Source: JACKFE01 sp050248735
GTDB taxonomy: Bacteria; Nitrospirota; Nitrospiria; Nitrospirales; UBA8639
Length of the DNA stretch: 64,000 bases
Direction of reading: 5' to 3'
NCBI GenBank assembly: GCA_050248735.1
Contig: JBFWRU010000004.1
Location: 272,940 to 336,939 of the forward strand
Shown here in pieces: positions 1-8,299 of this stretch. Made by a program: the position numbers and the translations under genes. Numbering within the stretch: the stretch's first letter is position 1; each line of letters opens with the position of its first letter. A model generated the notes under the pieces. That model was not told where the DNA came from. It saw only the letters and a program-made list of their open reading frames with translations, and did no database searches.

Positions 1-2397
1 ATTAATCTTCGTGTATTCGGGACCAGGATAAAAAACTGGTCCTGGCTTCGTATTATCTCGGTGACGGTTTTTTTAGGATTCTGCCTCGGAGCGGGCGGAC
101 TGGCAGGTATCTTATGGATCGCAACCCGGGACCTGCCCACCTTCGAATCGTTCCAAGATTACCATCCGAGCCTGGTCTCTCGGGTCTACGCTGACAACGG
201 GGACATCATTGGCCAATTTTTTATTGAACGACGTCTCTATACTCCTATCGATCAAATCCCCCAAACCCTGACACAGGCTGTCATTGCCACTGAAGACTCC
301 AGATTTTTTGAACACCCTGGCCTGGATATCGTTGGAATCGGAAGAGCAGCCTGGACCAACTTCAAAAAGGGTGGGCGTTTTCAGGGTGCCAGTACGATTA
401 CCCAGCAATTAGCCCGGGCTTTGTTTCTCACACCGGAACGCACCTATCAACGAAAAATTAAAGAGCTTATTCTGGCTATTAAAATGGAATGGGTATTGAC
501 GAAGGATCAAATTCTAGAAATGTATCTCAATCAAATTTATTTTGGCCATGGAGCCTATGGTGTCGGGGCTGCCTCGCAGACCTATTTTGATAAACACGTG
601 AGTCAATTAACCCTACCGGAAGCGGCTTTTTTGGCCGGTCTTCCCAAGGCTCCCAATACCTATTCTCCCTATCGTAATCCCGAACTGGCGAAGGCCCGTA
701 AAGAATTAGTCTTGCAACGAATGGTGGAATCCAACTTCCTTTCAGCTGAAAAAGCCCAAACGGCCAAAGACACCATGCTGACGTTCCGACAACAATCCTT
801 GGAACCGATCGCTTCGTATTTTTTGGAGGAAGTACGGCAACACCTTGTGGAACGTTATGGAGAAACGTTGGTGTATAGGGGAGGGCTTCAAGTTTACACC
901 ACCCTGAACATTCCTATGCAAAAATTTGCGGAGCAAGCCGTCCAGAAAGGCCTTCGTGAGTTGGATAAACGACAGGGCTGGCGTGGCCCCATGGGCCATG
1001 TGCAAATGACAAAAGACCTCACGACGCCGGAAGATTTTCCTGAGCTCAAGAATCCCCACTCGGCTTTTATTAATAATCTTTACCGCGCATTGGTTACCAA
1101 GGTCACAACAAAGGAAGTCTCTGTCCTCATCGGCAATACGTATAAGGGTACTATCGCCTTGGAAGATATGACGTGGGCACGCCGCAGACTGGCCAAATCC
1201 AACGACGTGTCCAACGCGACCGTGAAAGAAGGGGCTACTCCCCCACAACTATTCAAGGTGGGGGATATCATCGAAGTCTTCCCCAAAAAAGGCAACCTGG
1301 AATCGGGGCAATTTGTTTTAGAACAAACCCCTATCGTCGAAGGAGCCCTTACCGCTATTGACCCCCGAACCGGCGCTATTCTAGCCATGGTGGGCGGATA
1401 CGATTATAACCGGAGTCAATTCAACCGAGCGGTCATCGCACGACGACAACCCGGATCTGCATTTAAACCCCTGATTTATGCCGCGGCTCTCCAGCAAGGG
1501 CTGACACCCGCGACTCTTATCCTCGATGCCCCGGTTGTCTATGAAGATGAGGATCTGGACCGGGTGTGGAAACCAGAAAATTATGAAAAACGATTTTTTG
1601 GAACCATCTCCCTGCGTGAAGCCCTGAAACATTCCCGTAATGCAGCCACCGTCAGATTACTGGAACAGATCGGTGTTCCTGAAGTGGTGAATTTATCCAC
1701 GACGCTAGGCATTCAGAGTCCCATGAGCCAGGACCTTTCCTTGGCATTAGGATCCTCAAGCGTTACTTTACAAGAAATCACCTCGGCCTATGGGGTATTT
1801 GGAAACCAGGGGCTTTGGTTACCTCCCTACCTCATCACCCATGTCAAAAATCTCAACGGGGAGATTCTGGAACAACATTTCTTTGAACCGCGACAAGCGA
1901 TGAAACAGGAAAACGCCTATTTAATCACCAATATGTTGATGGATGTGATACAAAGTGGAACAGGCCGACTGGCAAAATCCATCGGCCGGCCTCTGGCAGG
2001 AAAGACGGGTACAACCAACAGCTACAATGATGCCTGGTTTGTGGGGTATTCGCCCAACCTCGCCACAGGAGTGTGGGTAGGATTCGATGATGTCAGAACA
2101 TTAGGTCGATTAGAGTCGGGGGCTCATGCCGCGTTGCCCATTTGGACCGACTTTGTGGATGAAGCCCTACGTGATCTTCCGGTTATGACATTTCCTATCC
2201 CTGAAGGTGTTCAATTCGCTCAAGTCGACCCTCAGACTGGAGAACTCCCATCTAAAACCAGCCGCCTTATCACCACGGAAGTCTTTCGGAAAGGCACTGA
2301 ACCGGGCAAGACTGCTCGAAAAAAATCCAACCCCATGGAATTCTTTGAATTTGACCGGCTAAACTTCGGCTCCTCTCGACAAATCCTCAGGTATTAA
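1..2397 (+). CDS. mrcA: Penicillin-binding protein 1A, bifunctional transglycosylase/transpeptidase (5' end outside window)
   Basis: Class A PBP that polymerises glycan strands and cross-links peptidoglycan at the outer face of the inner membrane. Positions 1-60 are open in the same frame and encode a basic segment leading straight into the membrane anchor, so the true start is probably at or before base 1; the GTG at 61 lies inside the hydrophobic helix. Counting from GTG 61, the GT51 motif EDSRFFEHPG begins at residue 78. The transpeptidase has all three motifs: SAFK with nucleophile Ser466, SRN at 525-527 and KTGTT from 648. The 778 visible residues are a normal length for PBP1A. No frameshift is seen. 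It is convergent with the iscX end of the ISC operon. Family assignment is secure; 1A rather than another class A subtype is inferred from overall similarity. Confidence 0.93.
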   Translation: MNLRVFGTRIKNWSWLRIISVTVFLGFCLGAGGLAGILWIATRDLPTFESFQDYHPSLVSRVYADNGDIIGQFFIERRLYTPIDQIPQTLTQAVIATEDSRFFEHPGLDIVGIGRAAWTNFKKGGRFQGASTITQQLARALFLTPERTYQRKIKELILAIKMEWVLTKDQILEMYLNQIYFGHGAYGVGAASQTYFDKHVSQLTLPEAAFLAGLPKAPNTYSPYRNPELAKARKELVLQRMVESNFLSAEKAQTAKDTMLTFRQQSLEPIASYFLEEVRQHLVERYGETLVYRGGLQVYTTLNIPMQKFAEQAVQKGLRELDKRQGWRGPMGHVQMTKDLTTPEDFPELKNPHSAFINNLYRALVTKVTTKEVSVLIGNTYKGTIALEDMTWARRRLAKSNDVSNATVKEGATPPQLFKVGDIIEVFPKKGNLESGQFVLEQTPIVEGALTAIDPRTGAILAMVGGYDYNRSQFNRAVIARRQPGSAFKPLIYAAALQQGLTPATLILDAPVVYEDEDLDRVWKPENYEKRFFGTISLREALKHSRNAATVRLLEQIGVPEVVNLSTTLGIQSPMSQDLSLALGSSSVTLQEITSAYGVFGNQGLWLPPYLITHVKNLNGEILEQHFFEPRQAMKQENAYLITNMLMDVIQSGTGRLAKSIGRPLAGKTGTTNSYNDAWFVGYSPNLATGVWVGFDDVRTLGRLESGAHAALPIWTDFVDEALRDLPVMTFPIPEGVQFAQVDPQTGELPSKTSRLITTEVFRKGTEPGKTARKKSNPMEFFEFDRLNFGSSRQILRY

Positions 2398-2451
2398 TGC
2401 TTCTCTCACCAGGTTGCCCACTTTAACCAGCTAGGATCCTGAAAATGTTCC

Positions 2452-2480
2452 AGAAAAAGGAATGCGGACTCTCCTTTTCT
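2452..2480. terminator. Weak A/T-rich hairpin between convergent genes
   Basis: AGAAAAAGGA at 2452-2461 can pair with TCCTTTTCT at 2472-2480, with one bulged base. It lies between the stop of the PBP gene and the end of iscX, so it may end transcription from either side. The stem is AT-rich and the call is weak. Confidence 0.25.
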
Positions 2481-2500
2481 TGCCCGAGACTTTCCACCTT

Positions 2501-2719
2501 CTAAGAGTTCGCGTCCTGGTATTCTGAATACCAGGCCATCTGAATCGCCTCAAGCTTTTTTTCATTTGAGGCCTTCGGGTCATCTTTGAACTCCGGAAGA
2601 GATACAACCCAAGCATGTAAATCCGTGAATCGCACAGTCAAAGGATCAATATCGGGATGCTCTTCCTGTAACCGGATACCAAGGTCTTCTGTATCATTCC
2701 AGGTTAATTCATCAGCCAT
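2501..2719 (-). CDS. iscX: IscX, small acidic Fe-S assembly regulator
   Basis: A 72-residue acidic protein that matches IscX (YfhJ) throughout, with the family pattern TVRFTDLHAWVVSL followed by DDPKASNEKKLEAI. IscX binds the cysteine desulfurase IscS and iron and modulates sulfur transfer. It is the last gene of the minus-strand ISC operon, as in Escherichia coli where iscX closes the operon. Here it follows hscA directly because fdx has moved to the divergent side. About 68 bases separate it from hscA. Start at ATG 2719, with only a weak ribosome-binding site. Confidence 0.9.
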   Translation of the reverse strand: MADELTWNDTEDLGIRLQEEHPDIDPLTVRFTDLHAWVVSLPEFKDDPKASNEKKLEAIQMAWYSEYQDANS

Positions 2720-2787
2720 TTATTGCCCTACTCAAAAATTAGAAAAAAGAATATTTAAAAGAAGGAGAGAACCAACATAGGGTGTTC

Positions 2788-4605
2788 CTATTTGACTACT
2801 TCAGAGAGCTTTTTATGCTCTAAGGCTTCTTTTAATGTGGCATCCATCAACATTTCGGCCAAATGATGGGTAACCTTTTCTACCTCTCCAATACCTGCGC
2901 GAATTCGCCGATGATCCTCCGATTCCTTCACTTCCTGAAGGTGCTGAATCACACGTTGAATTCCCTGGTATTCCTGATCCCCAATCAAAACTTTCCCACG
3001 TGCCAGAGCTTTTTCCGTGGCCACAATAATCGCATTGGCTTCATTCCGGGCTTCAATGACCTGACGAGCCTTTATATCTTCTGCAGCAAACTGGAAGGAA
3101 TCTCGAATCATGGATTCGACTTCATCATCAGATAATCCATGAGTGGGCTTCACTTGCACCGTTTGTGCTTCCCCCGTTCGAATATCCCTGGCCGTCACAT
3201 TGAGAATTCCGTTGGCATCAATCAAGAAATTCACCTCAATGCGGGGAACCCCCGCAGGCAGAGGCGGAACCTTTAATTGAAACCTGGCCAGGCTGCGGTT
3301 GTCCTTGACCAGCTCACGCTCTCCCTGGAGAATGTGGATATCCACAGAAGTCTGGCCATCAACATAGGTTGTGAACATTTCCTTCGCACTGGTCGGTATC
3401 GTGGTATTCCTGCGAATCAGAGCACTCATCACCCCACCCATGGTTTCGATGCCAAGGGACAAGGGTGTCACATCCAATAACAACAAATCTTTGGTATGTC
3501 CCCCGAGTATATCGGCTTGGACAGCGGCACCAAGGGCCACGACTTCATCAGGATTGATTTCACAATGCGGTTCTTGACCGAACAATTCTTTCACTTTTTG
3601 CCGAACCAACGGCATTCGCGTACTCCCGCCCACCAATACGACCTCATCAATTTGATCAGCCGTCAGACCGGCATCTTTCAAAGCCATACGGCAAGGATTC
3701 AATGTTTTTTCCACAAGATCAACCACAGCTTGTTCTAACTCTTCCCGGCTCCACACCTTTTCATAGCGGCCATCCGGAAGGTCAATTGTAGCCGTGGCGG
3801 TGTGGTCATCCGACAACCGGACTTTAACTCGTTCAGCTTCCAGGCGGACTGCTTGCATCAATTCCGGATTATTGGCGATATCCACTCCCTGCCGATCCAG
3901 AATATCCTTGGCTATAATATCGACCAACCGTTGATCTAAATCATCGCCTCCCAAATGGGTATCCCCATTCGTGGAAAGTACCTCAAAGATGCCTTCTTGT
4001 AACTTCAGAATGGAAACATCAAAAGTGCCACCACCGAGGTCAAAAACCACGATCAGGCCCTGCGTCTTCTTTTGTAGTCCATATGCCAAGGAGGCCGCTG
4101 TTGGTTCATTAATGATCCGTAGCACTTCCAGGCCTGCAATCAGGCCCGCATCCTTGGTTGCCTGCCGCTGACTATCATTGAAATAGGCCGGAACCGTAAT
4201 AACAGCTTTGGAAATTTCCTCTTTCAAGTGCTTTTCCGCGCGACGCTTAAGATCTTTGAGAATCATGGCCGACACCTGGGGCGGCGAGTAGGATTTCCCG
4301 CCTACCTCTATCCGGATCACACCATTTTTTTCATGCAAGTGATAGGGGAAATACTTCAACTCCTCTTTCACATCATCCAGACTTTTCCCCATAAACCGTT
4401 TCACAGAATAAATCGTGCGGGAGGGATCACGGACGAGATGTGCTTTAGCCGGTTCTCCCACAATGAGCCCATTATCCGTCATGCCGACAATGGAAGGAAC
4501 TTTGGACTGCCCATTCAAACCCGCAATGACTTGCGGTTGTCCATTATCCATAAAGGCCACCAAAGAATTGGTCGTGCCAAGATCGATACCAACAATTCGA
4601 CTCAC
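2788..4605 (-). CDS. hscA: HscA, Hsp70-type chaperone for Fe-S cluster transfer
   Basis: A 605-residue Hsp70 protein. The N-terminal ATPase domain starts with GIDLGTTNS (residues 6-14) and has the second phosphate loop FDLGGGTFD around residue 188. The substrate-binding half contains the PLSLGIETMGG and EVNFLIDANGILNVTA type segments and an alpha-helical lid. With its J-protein partner HscB it binds the LPPVK motif of IscU and drives cluster release. That motif is present in the IscU of this operon. The context hscB-hscA in an ISC operon distinguishes it from general DnaK. The start ATG 4605 lies 18 bases after the hscB stop. Confidence 0.94.
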   Translation of the reverse strand: MSRIVGIDLGTTNSLVAFMDNGQPQVIAGLNGQSKVPSIVGMTDNGLIVGEPAKAHLVRDPSRTIYSVKRFMGKSLDDVKEELKYFPYHLHEKNGVIRIEVGGKSYSPPQVSAMILKDLKRRAEKHLKEEISKAVITVPAYFNDSQRQATKDAGLIAGLEVLRIINEPTAASLAYGLQKKTQGLIVVFDLGGGTFDVSILKLQEGIFEVLSTNGDTHLGGDDLDQRLVDIIAKDILDRQGVDIANNPELMQAVRLEAERVKVRLSDDHTATATIDLPDGRYEKVWSREELEQAVVDLVEKTLNPCRMALKDAGLTADQIDEVVLVGGSTRMPLVRQKVKELFGQEPHCEINPDEVVALGAAVQADILGGHTKDLLLLDVTPLSLGIETMGGVMSALIRRNTTIPTSAKEMFTTYVDGQTSVDIHILQGERELVKDNRSLARFQLKVPPLPAGVPRIEVNFLIDANGILNVTARDIRTGEAQTVQVKPTHGLSDDEVESMIRDSFQFAAEDIKARQVIEARNEANAIIVATEKALARGKVLIGDQEYQGIQRVIQHLQEVKESEDHRRIRAGIGEVEKVTHHLAEMLMDATLKEALEHKKLSEVVK

Positions 4606-4623
4606 AATAATTTCTCTCTTTGT

Positions 4624-5349
4624 TTAATTTTCAATCGTTTCCACAAGATCAGTGACAATACTACGGACATACGTCCGATTGGATAGTATTTCCTGCATTT
4701 CACGCAATACCTTGGCTTTTTCTTCACGAAGTTGATTCGATGCTTCCCCCTTGGATTGCAATCTATCCCAATCATCAAATTTTTCCCGCAGAGCCAATTC
4801 CATTATGGATTGACGTTCTTCAAGGTGTACGCGGTCCTGTTGTAATTTTTCCCGAAGCTGTTTACTCTCAGGCGACGATCCCTGTTGAAGCATGCTCCGA
4901 AAGGCCTCCACATCTTCTTGCAATTCAAGAATCTCTTCAAACAAATCCCCAGGAGGATTGGAACGGATGTCCTTGACCGCCCCCGCCTCCAGACGGATCA
5001 GATATTCCGCACGTTGAATAGGATCTTTTAATGTGCGATAGGCCGAATTTAAAAATGCGGAATTGCCCAAGCTGATCGTTTGCTCCGTATCGTCTTTGGT
5101 GGAATAAAAGTCAGGATGAAAAGTTCGACTTAATTCGTAATATGTGCGTTCCAACTGTTGCTCATCCACATTCAAGTGGCGAGGCAATTGAAAACAGGCG
5201 AAATAATCTAACTCTTTGGACAAGGGTTGGACTTTCACACACTGGCCACACAAGTATTCCCCGGTGACTTCCGATTGACAATGCCAGCACATACTTCTGG
5301 CCATCGGAAGGGCACGGGATTTCGTGGGGGCATCTGATCGAATTTCCAT
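4624..5349 (-). CDS. hscB: HscB, J-domain co-chaperone with N-terminal tetracysteine motif
   Basis: Co-chaperone that delivers IscU to HscA and stimulates its ATPase. The central part has a J-domain with the HPD tripeptide at about residues 78-80, followed by the HscB C-terminal helical IscU-binding domain. The N-terminus carries CWHC and CGQC, a four-cysteine zinc-finger-like module that E. coli HscB lacks but which occurs in eukaryotic HSC20 and some bacterial homologues. About 241 residues, longer than the roughly 170 residues of E. coli HscB. GTG 5352 is directly followed by ATG 5349; the GGAG upstream is better spaced for the ATG. Preceded by a strong hairpin that separates it from iscA. 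Confidence 0.92.
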   Translation of the reverse strand: MEIRSDAPTKSRALPMARSMCWHCQSEVTGEYLCGQCVKVQPLSKELDYFACFQLPRHLNVDEQQLERTYYELSRTFHPDFYSTKDDTEQTISLGNSAFLNSAYRTLKDPIQRAEYLIRLEAGAVKDIRSNPPGDLFEEILELQEDVEAFRSMLQQGSSPESKQLREKLQQDRVHLEERQSIMELALREKFDDWDRLQSKGEASNQLREEKAKVLREMQEILSNRTYVRSIVTDLVETIEN

Positions 5350-5369
5350 CACTCAGCTCCTCTGACAAG

Positions 5370-5398
5370 TCGGGCATGGTTGACTGCCCCATGCCCGA
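5370..5398 (-). promoter_or_regulatory. Strong hairpin between iscA and hscB
   Basis: TCGGGCATGG at 5370-5379 pairs perfectly with CCATGCCCGA at 5389-5398, with a 9-base loop. It lies in the 85-base gap inside the ISC operon and is not followed by a U run on the minus strand. It is therefore more likely an mRNA processing, stability or partial attenuation element that sets different levels of iscRSUA and hscBA than a full terminator. Its function is inferred from position only. Confidence 0.5.
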
Positions 5399-5437
5399 AT
5401 AAAGCGCAATGCCTGTGTCAGAAAAATTACGTTAATT

Positions 5438-5794
5438 TTATGCGGAAAAGGATTCTCCACACCCACACGTTTTGGTCGCATTGGGATTCACAAACTTAAA
5501 CGCTCCGCTGACAAGATCTTTTTGAAAATCCAGGGTCATCCCCTGGAGATAAATAGCGCTTTTGGCATCTACGATCACCCTCACGCCATCAACTTCTGTC
5601 ACGGTGTCAAACTCCCCGATCTTTTCATCAAAATTGATGGTGTAGCTGAGACCTGAGCAGCCTCCCCCTTTGACTCCCAACCGCAACCCACCCTCTGTGA
5701 TGCCTTGCAGATCCAACAACCGCTTCACTTCGGTTAAGGCTGCATCCGTTAGGGTCACCGTTTCCATTGATGATTCGGTTTCTTTTGTTTCCAT
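5438..5794 (-). CDS. iscA: IscA, A-type Fe-S carrier protein
   Basis: A-type carrier that receives or delivers Fe-S clusters or iron. The three conserved cysteines are present: one in GGGCSGL and two in the C-terminal CGCG. About 118 residues from ATG 5794, chosen because GAGGT sits just upstream; the open frame extends ten codons further without an obvious ribosome-binding site. It follows iscU by about 35 bases. The N-terminal extension rich in E, T and S before the core is slightly longer than in E. coli IscA. ErpA-like or SufA-like function cannot be excluded from sequence, but the operon context favours IscA. Confidence 0.92.
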   Translation of the reverse strand: METKETESSMETVTLTDAALTEVKRLLDLQGITEGGLRLGVKGGGCSGLSYTINFDEKIGEFDTVTEVDGVRVIVDAKSAIYLQGMTLDFQKDLVSGAFKFVNPNATKTCGCGESFSA

Positions 5795-5828
5795 AAAGAC
5801 CTCTTGGTTTGGGTCACGCCACACTCAA

Positions 5829-6245
5829 TTACGATCCGGTGGCCGCGCCTTCCTTGCTCGTTTTCTTTTCTTCTGCCTTCTTTTGATAATCCCCCAACGC
5901 CGCTTTAATCGCATCTTCCGCCAAGACTGAGCAGTGAATCTTCACAGGCGGAAGATTGAGTTCCTGTACGATATCCGTATTCTTGATTTTCTGAGCATCT
6001 TGGACGGATTTGCCTTTGAGCCATTCTGTAGCCAAACTTGAACTGGCAATTGCCGAACCGCATCCAAACGTCTTGAACTTCGCATCCACAATAGTATCGT
6101 TTTCCACTTTAATTTGAAGTTTCATGACATCTCCGCATTCCGGAGCGCCCACGATTCCTGTCCCAACGCCCTCTTCCTCTTTTTTAAAACTCCCCACGTT
6201 CCGTGGATTGTTGTAATGGTCAACGACTTTATCGCTATATGCCAT
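5829..6245 (-). CDS. iscU: IscU, Fe-S cluster assembly scaffold
   Basis: Scaffold on which IscS-derived sulfur and iron are assembled into [2Fe-2S] clusters. Cluster ligands Cys37, Cys62 and Cys105, with Asp39 and His104, are all present. The HscA recognition motif LPPVK is at residues 98-102. The 138-residue length includes a lysine/glutamate-rich C-terminal tail of about 20 residues beyond the usual core. The ATG at 6245 is preceded by AGGAGG-like sequence. It lies between iscS and iscA in the operon. Confidence 0.96.
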   Translation of the reverse strand: MAYSDKVVDHYNNPRNVGSFKKEEEGVGTGIVGAPECGDVMKLQIKVENDTIVDAKFKTFGCGSAIASSSLATEWLKGKSVQDAQKIKNTDIVQELNLPPVKIHCSVLAEDAIKAALGDYQKKAEEKKTSKEGAATGS

Positions 6246-6315
6246 AATAGACCTCCTATTTATGATTGCCTGAGAACATTATTCTACGTTTCTTGACCTC
6301 CATATGCCCCACCCG

Positions 6316-7530
6316 TTAATGCGCAGCCCATTGGACGGTTTTCAAATCAATGCCCTCTTTGGCCATTTCATATAATGGGGACATTTCCCGGAGATGATTG
6401 ACCGCTTTGATCATCCGGTCAATCGTATATTCAATTTCCGCGTCGGTATTGAATCGGCCAAGACCAAATCGAATGGAGGAGTGGGCCAGGTCCGATCCCA
6501 CGCCTAATGCTCTCAGAACATAGGAAGGCTCTAACGTGGCCGACGTGCAAGCCGACCCTGAAGACAGAGCAATTTCCTTCACTCCCATCAGGAGGGCCTC
6601 CCCTTCTACATACGCAAAACTGATGTTCAAATTGTTCGGTAACCGTTCGATCGGATGTCCATTCAAATACACTTCCTCCATGGCCCCCATGATGCCCTCC
6701 TGCAAACGATCTCGCATTTTGGCCATTCGAGCGGACTCTGTTGGCATTTCCTGCTCACACAGTTCACAAGCCTTTCCAAATCCAACAATCAAGGGCACAG
6801 GCAATGTTCCTGATCGCATGCCTCGTTCGTGCCCTCCACCATGAATCATGGGTTCCAACCGAACCCGTGGAGCTTTCCGTCGTACATAAAGGGCCCCAAT
6901 CCCTTTCGGTCCATAAATCTTGTGTGCCGAAAACGACATGAGATCGATGCCCATTTCTTGCACATTCACAGGAATTTTTCCAACCCCTTGCGTGGCATCA
7001 CAGTGGAAAATAATGCCCTTTTCCTTGGCAACCTTTCCAATTTCGCCAACTGGGTTGATCGTACCGATTTCGTTATTGGCCAACATCACGGAAATCAAAA
7101 TGGTTTTGTCGGTGATGGCGTTTTTCACGTCATCAGGACTGACTCTCCCCGTTTTGTCTACCGGAAGAAAAGTCACCGAGATGCCTTTTTTCTCTAAAGA
7201 TTTGGCCGTATCAATCACCGCACGATGTTCGGTCGCACTGGTAATGATATGATCCCCTTTTTCCCGGTACATTTCCACAATGCCTTTAAGAGCCAGGTTA
7301 TCTGACTCCGTAGCACCACTGGTAAAGATAATTTCTTTAGGATCGGCATGGATCAGTTGAGCAATTTGCTTCCTGCCCTGTTCCACACCCTCTTCAGCTT
7401 CCCAGCCGAAACTATGATTCCTGCTGGCTGAATTGCCAAATTTCTCGGTGAAATATGGCAGCATGACCTCGACCACTCTGGGGTCGCATGGACTCGTTGA
7501 ATGATTATCCAAATATATGGGAAGCTTCAT
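6316..7530 (-). CDS. iscS: IscS, cysteine desulfurase
   Basis: PLP-dependent desulfurase that takes sulfur from cysteine for Fe-S clusters, and in many bacteria also for tRNA thiolation. The PLP lysine is Lys204 in SFSAHKIYGPKG. The mobile active-site cysteine is Cys328 in SSGSACTSA, the numbering known from E. coli IscS. 404 residues, full length for the group I (IscS) type. The ATG overlaps the iscR stop as ATGA, so translation of iscR and iscS is probably coupled. Confidence 0.96.
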   Translation of the reverse strand: MKLPIYLDNHSTSPCDPRVVEVMLPYFTEKFGNSASRNHSFGWEAEEGVEQGRKQIAQLIHADPKEIIFTSGATESDNLALKGIVEMYREKGDHIITSATEHRAVIDTAKSLEKKGISVTFLPVDKTGRVSPDDVKNAITDKTILISVMLANNEIGTINPVGEIGKVAKEKGIIFHCDATQGVGKIPVNVQEMGIDLMSFSAHKIYGPKGIGALYVRRKAPRVRLEPMIHGGGHERGMRSGTLPVPLIVGFGKACELCEQEMPTESARMAKMRDRLQEGIMGAMEEVYLNGHPIERLPNNLNISFAYVEGEALLMGVKEIALSSGSACTSATLEPSYVLRALGVGSDLAHSSIRFGLGRFNTDAEIEYTIDRMIKAVNHLREMSPLYEMAKEGIDLKTVQWAAH

Positions 7531-8012
7531 GACTGCACTCCTTCTGTTTTTCTGGATTCGACAATTATTAAAGGGGAATCAACCGACATATCCTCAATAG
7601 ACATGTTATTCAGTAATTGATAAATGCTTTCCTGCACCTTAAGCAAGGGGGTCCGGATATTACAATGTTTTATTTGTTCACAGGGAGTCGGATCCTCCTT
7701 GTCGTGATAACAATCAGTAATCCCTAGAGGCCCCTCAATGGCTTCCAATACTTGAGCAATGGAAATTTCTTTGGGGTCTCGTGCAAGCATGTACCCCCCC
7801 TTTGGTCCGTTTTGACTTTCAATCATCTCATGTTTAGCTAAAGCCTGAAGAACTTTAGCTAACAATTCTTGGGGAATATGATGCTCTTCAGCAATTTCTT
7901 TCGTATTAACTACACGTATAGCTTCTACATCACTGACATCCCCATACTGCACGGACGCCATATACTGAAGGGCCATTAAGGCGTAGTCCGCTTTTTTAGA
8001 AAGTTTCAACAT
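7527..8012 (-). CDS. iscR: IscR, Rrf2-family Fe-S sensing transcription regulator
   Basis: First gene of the ISC operon. The N-terminal winged helix begins with KLSKKADYALMALQYMA, typical of Rrf2 regulators, followed by the GPKGGYML wing. Three cysteines, Cys101, Cys111 and Cys117, follow in the cluster-binding region. The first spacing (C-x9-C) is longer than the x5 of E. coli IscR, and the second (x5) is the same. Holo-IscR normally represses the isc operon through type 1 sites; candidates lie upstream in the divergent region. About 161 residues. The short leader has a poor ribosome-binding site, and a candidate promoter lies at 8036-8064. Confidence 0.93.
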   Translation of the reverse strand: MLKLSKKADYALMALQYMASVQYGDVSDVEAIRVVNTKEIAEEHHIPQELLAKVLQALAKHEMIESQNGPKGGYMLARDPKEISIAQVLEAIEGPLGITDCYHDKEDPTPCEQIKHCNIRTPLLKVQESIYQLLNNMSIEDMSVDSPLIIVESRKTEGVQS

Positions 8013-8035
8013 TATTCTTTTATACGTGAATTTTT

Positions 8036-8064
8036 ATAATATGATTGAATTGGCCAGCTTTTAA
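8036..8064 (-). promoter_or_regulatory. Candidate promoter of the isc operon
   Basis: Reading the minus strand, TTAAAA (8064-8059) is followed after 17 bases by TATTAT (8041-8036), a sigma70-like pair ending about 24 bases before the iscR ATG. The -35 box is a weak match. The whole iscR-fdx gap is very AT-rich. Confidence 0.3.
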
Positions 8065-8108
8065 TTTATCCATCAAACAAACAAATCACAAATTACTTTA
8101 TTTTCTTA

Positions 8109-8122
8109 GCTAGCTAGCTAGA
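8109..8122. repeat. Short TAGC tandem repeat
   Basis: Three to four consecutive units of TAGC form a self-complementary run in the middle of the iscR-fdx gap. It may be extruded as a small hairpin or be a protein site; nothing more can be said. Confidence 0.4.
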
Positions 8123-8166
8123 CCGTACATCTATTGGCGACCTCATTGATCGGACTTAATCTAGCA

Positions 8167-8196
8167 TTGACCAATGATCACAGTCAAGACTAAAAT
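8167..8196 (+). promoter_or_regulatory. Candidate promoter of fdx
   Basis: TTGACC at 8167-8172 and TAAAAT at 8191-8196 are separated by 18 bases, a good sigma70-type match. The -10 box lies inside the first IscR-like palindrome, an arrangement that would allow repression. Confidence 0.4.
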
Positions 8197-8200
8197 GGTC
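8188..8200. promoter_or_regulatory. IscR type-1-like operator, copy 1
   Basis: GACTAAAATGGTC followed by GG matches the core of the E. coli IscR type 1 consensus, GACT-R-WWW-Y-A-GTC-RR, at every position except one A to G. It overlaps the candidate -10 box of fdx. Binding is inferred from the motif and from the presence of iscR next to it. Confidence 0.4.
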
Positions 8201-8219
8201 GGAGATCAATTAAATCGGA

Positions 8220-8232
8220 GACTATATCGGTC
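8220..8232. promoter_or_regulatory. IscR type-1-like operator, copy 2
   Basis: GACTATATCGGTC has the same GACT-N6-GTC form as copy 1 and the same single departure from the E. coli type 1 core. It starts exactly 32 bases after copy 1, about three helical turns, so two dimers could sit on one face of the DNA. A poorer third match, GACCTCATTGATCGG, is at 8139-8153. Confidence 0.4.
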
Positions 8233-8299
8233 GTAATTCACTTTAATAAAAACAATAATGAATTTAAAATCATAAAATATTGTTTAAAAAGGAGTTTTC

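Noticed and set aside
2431..2616. 61-residue basic frame overlapping iscX
   Set aside because: iscX in the other frame has an unambiguous family match.
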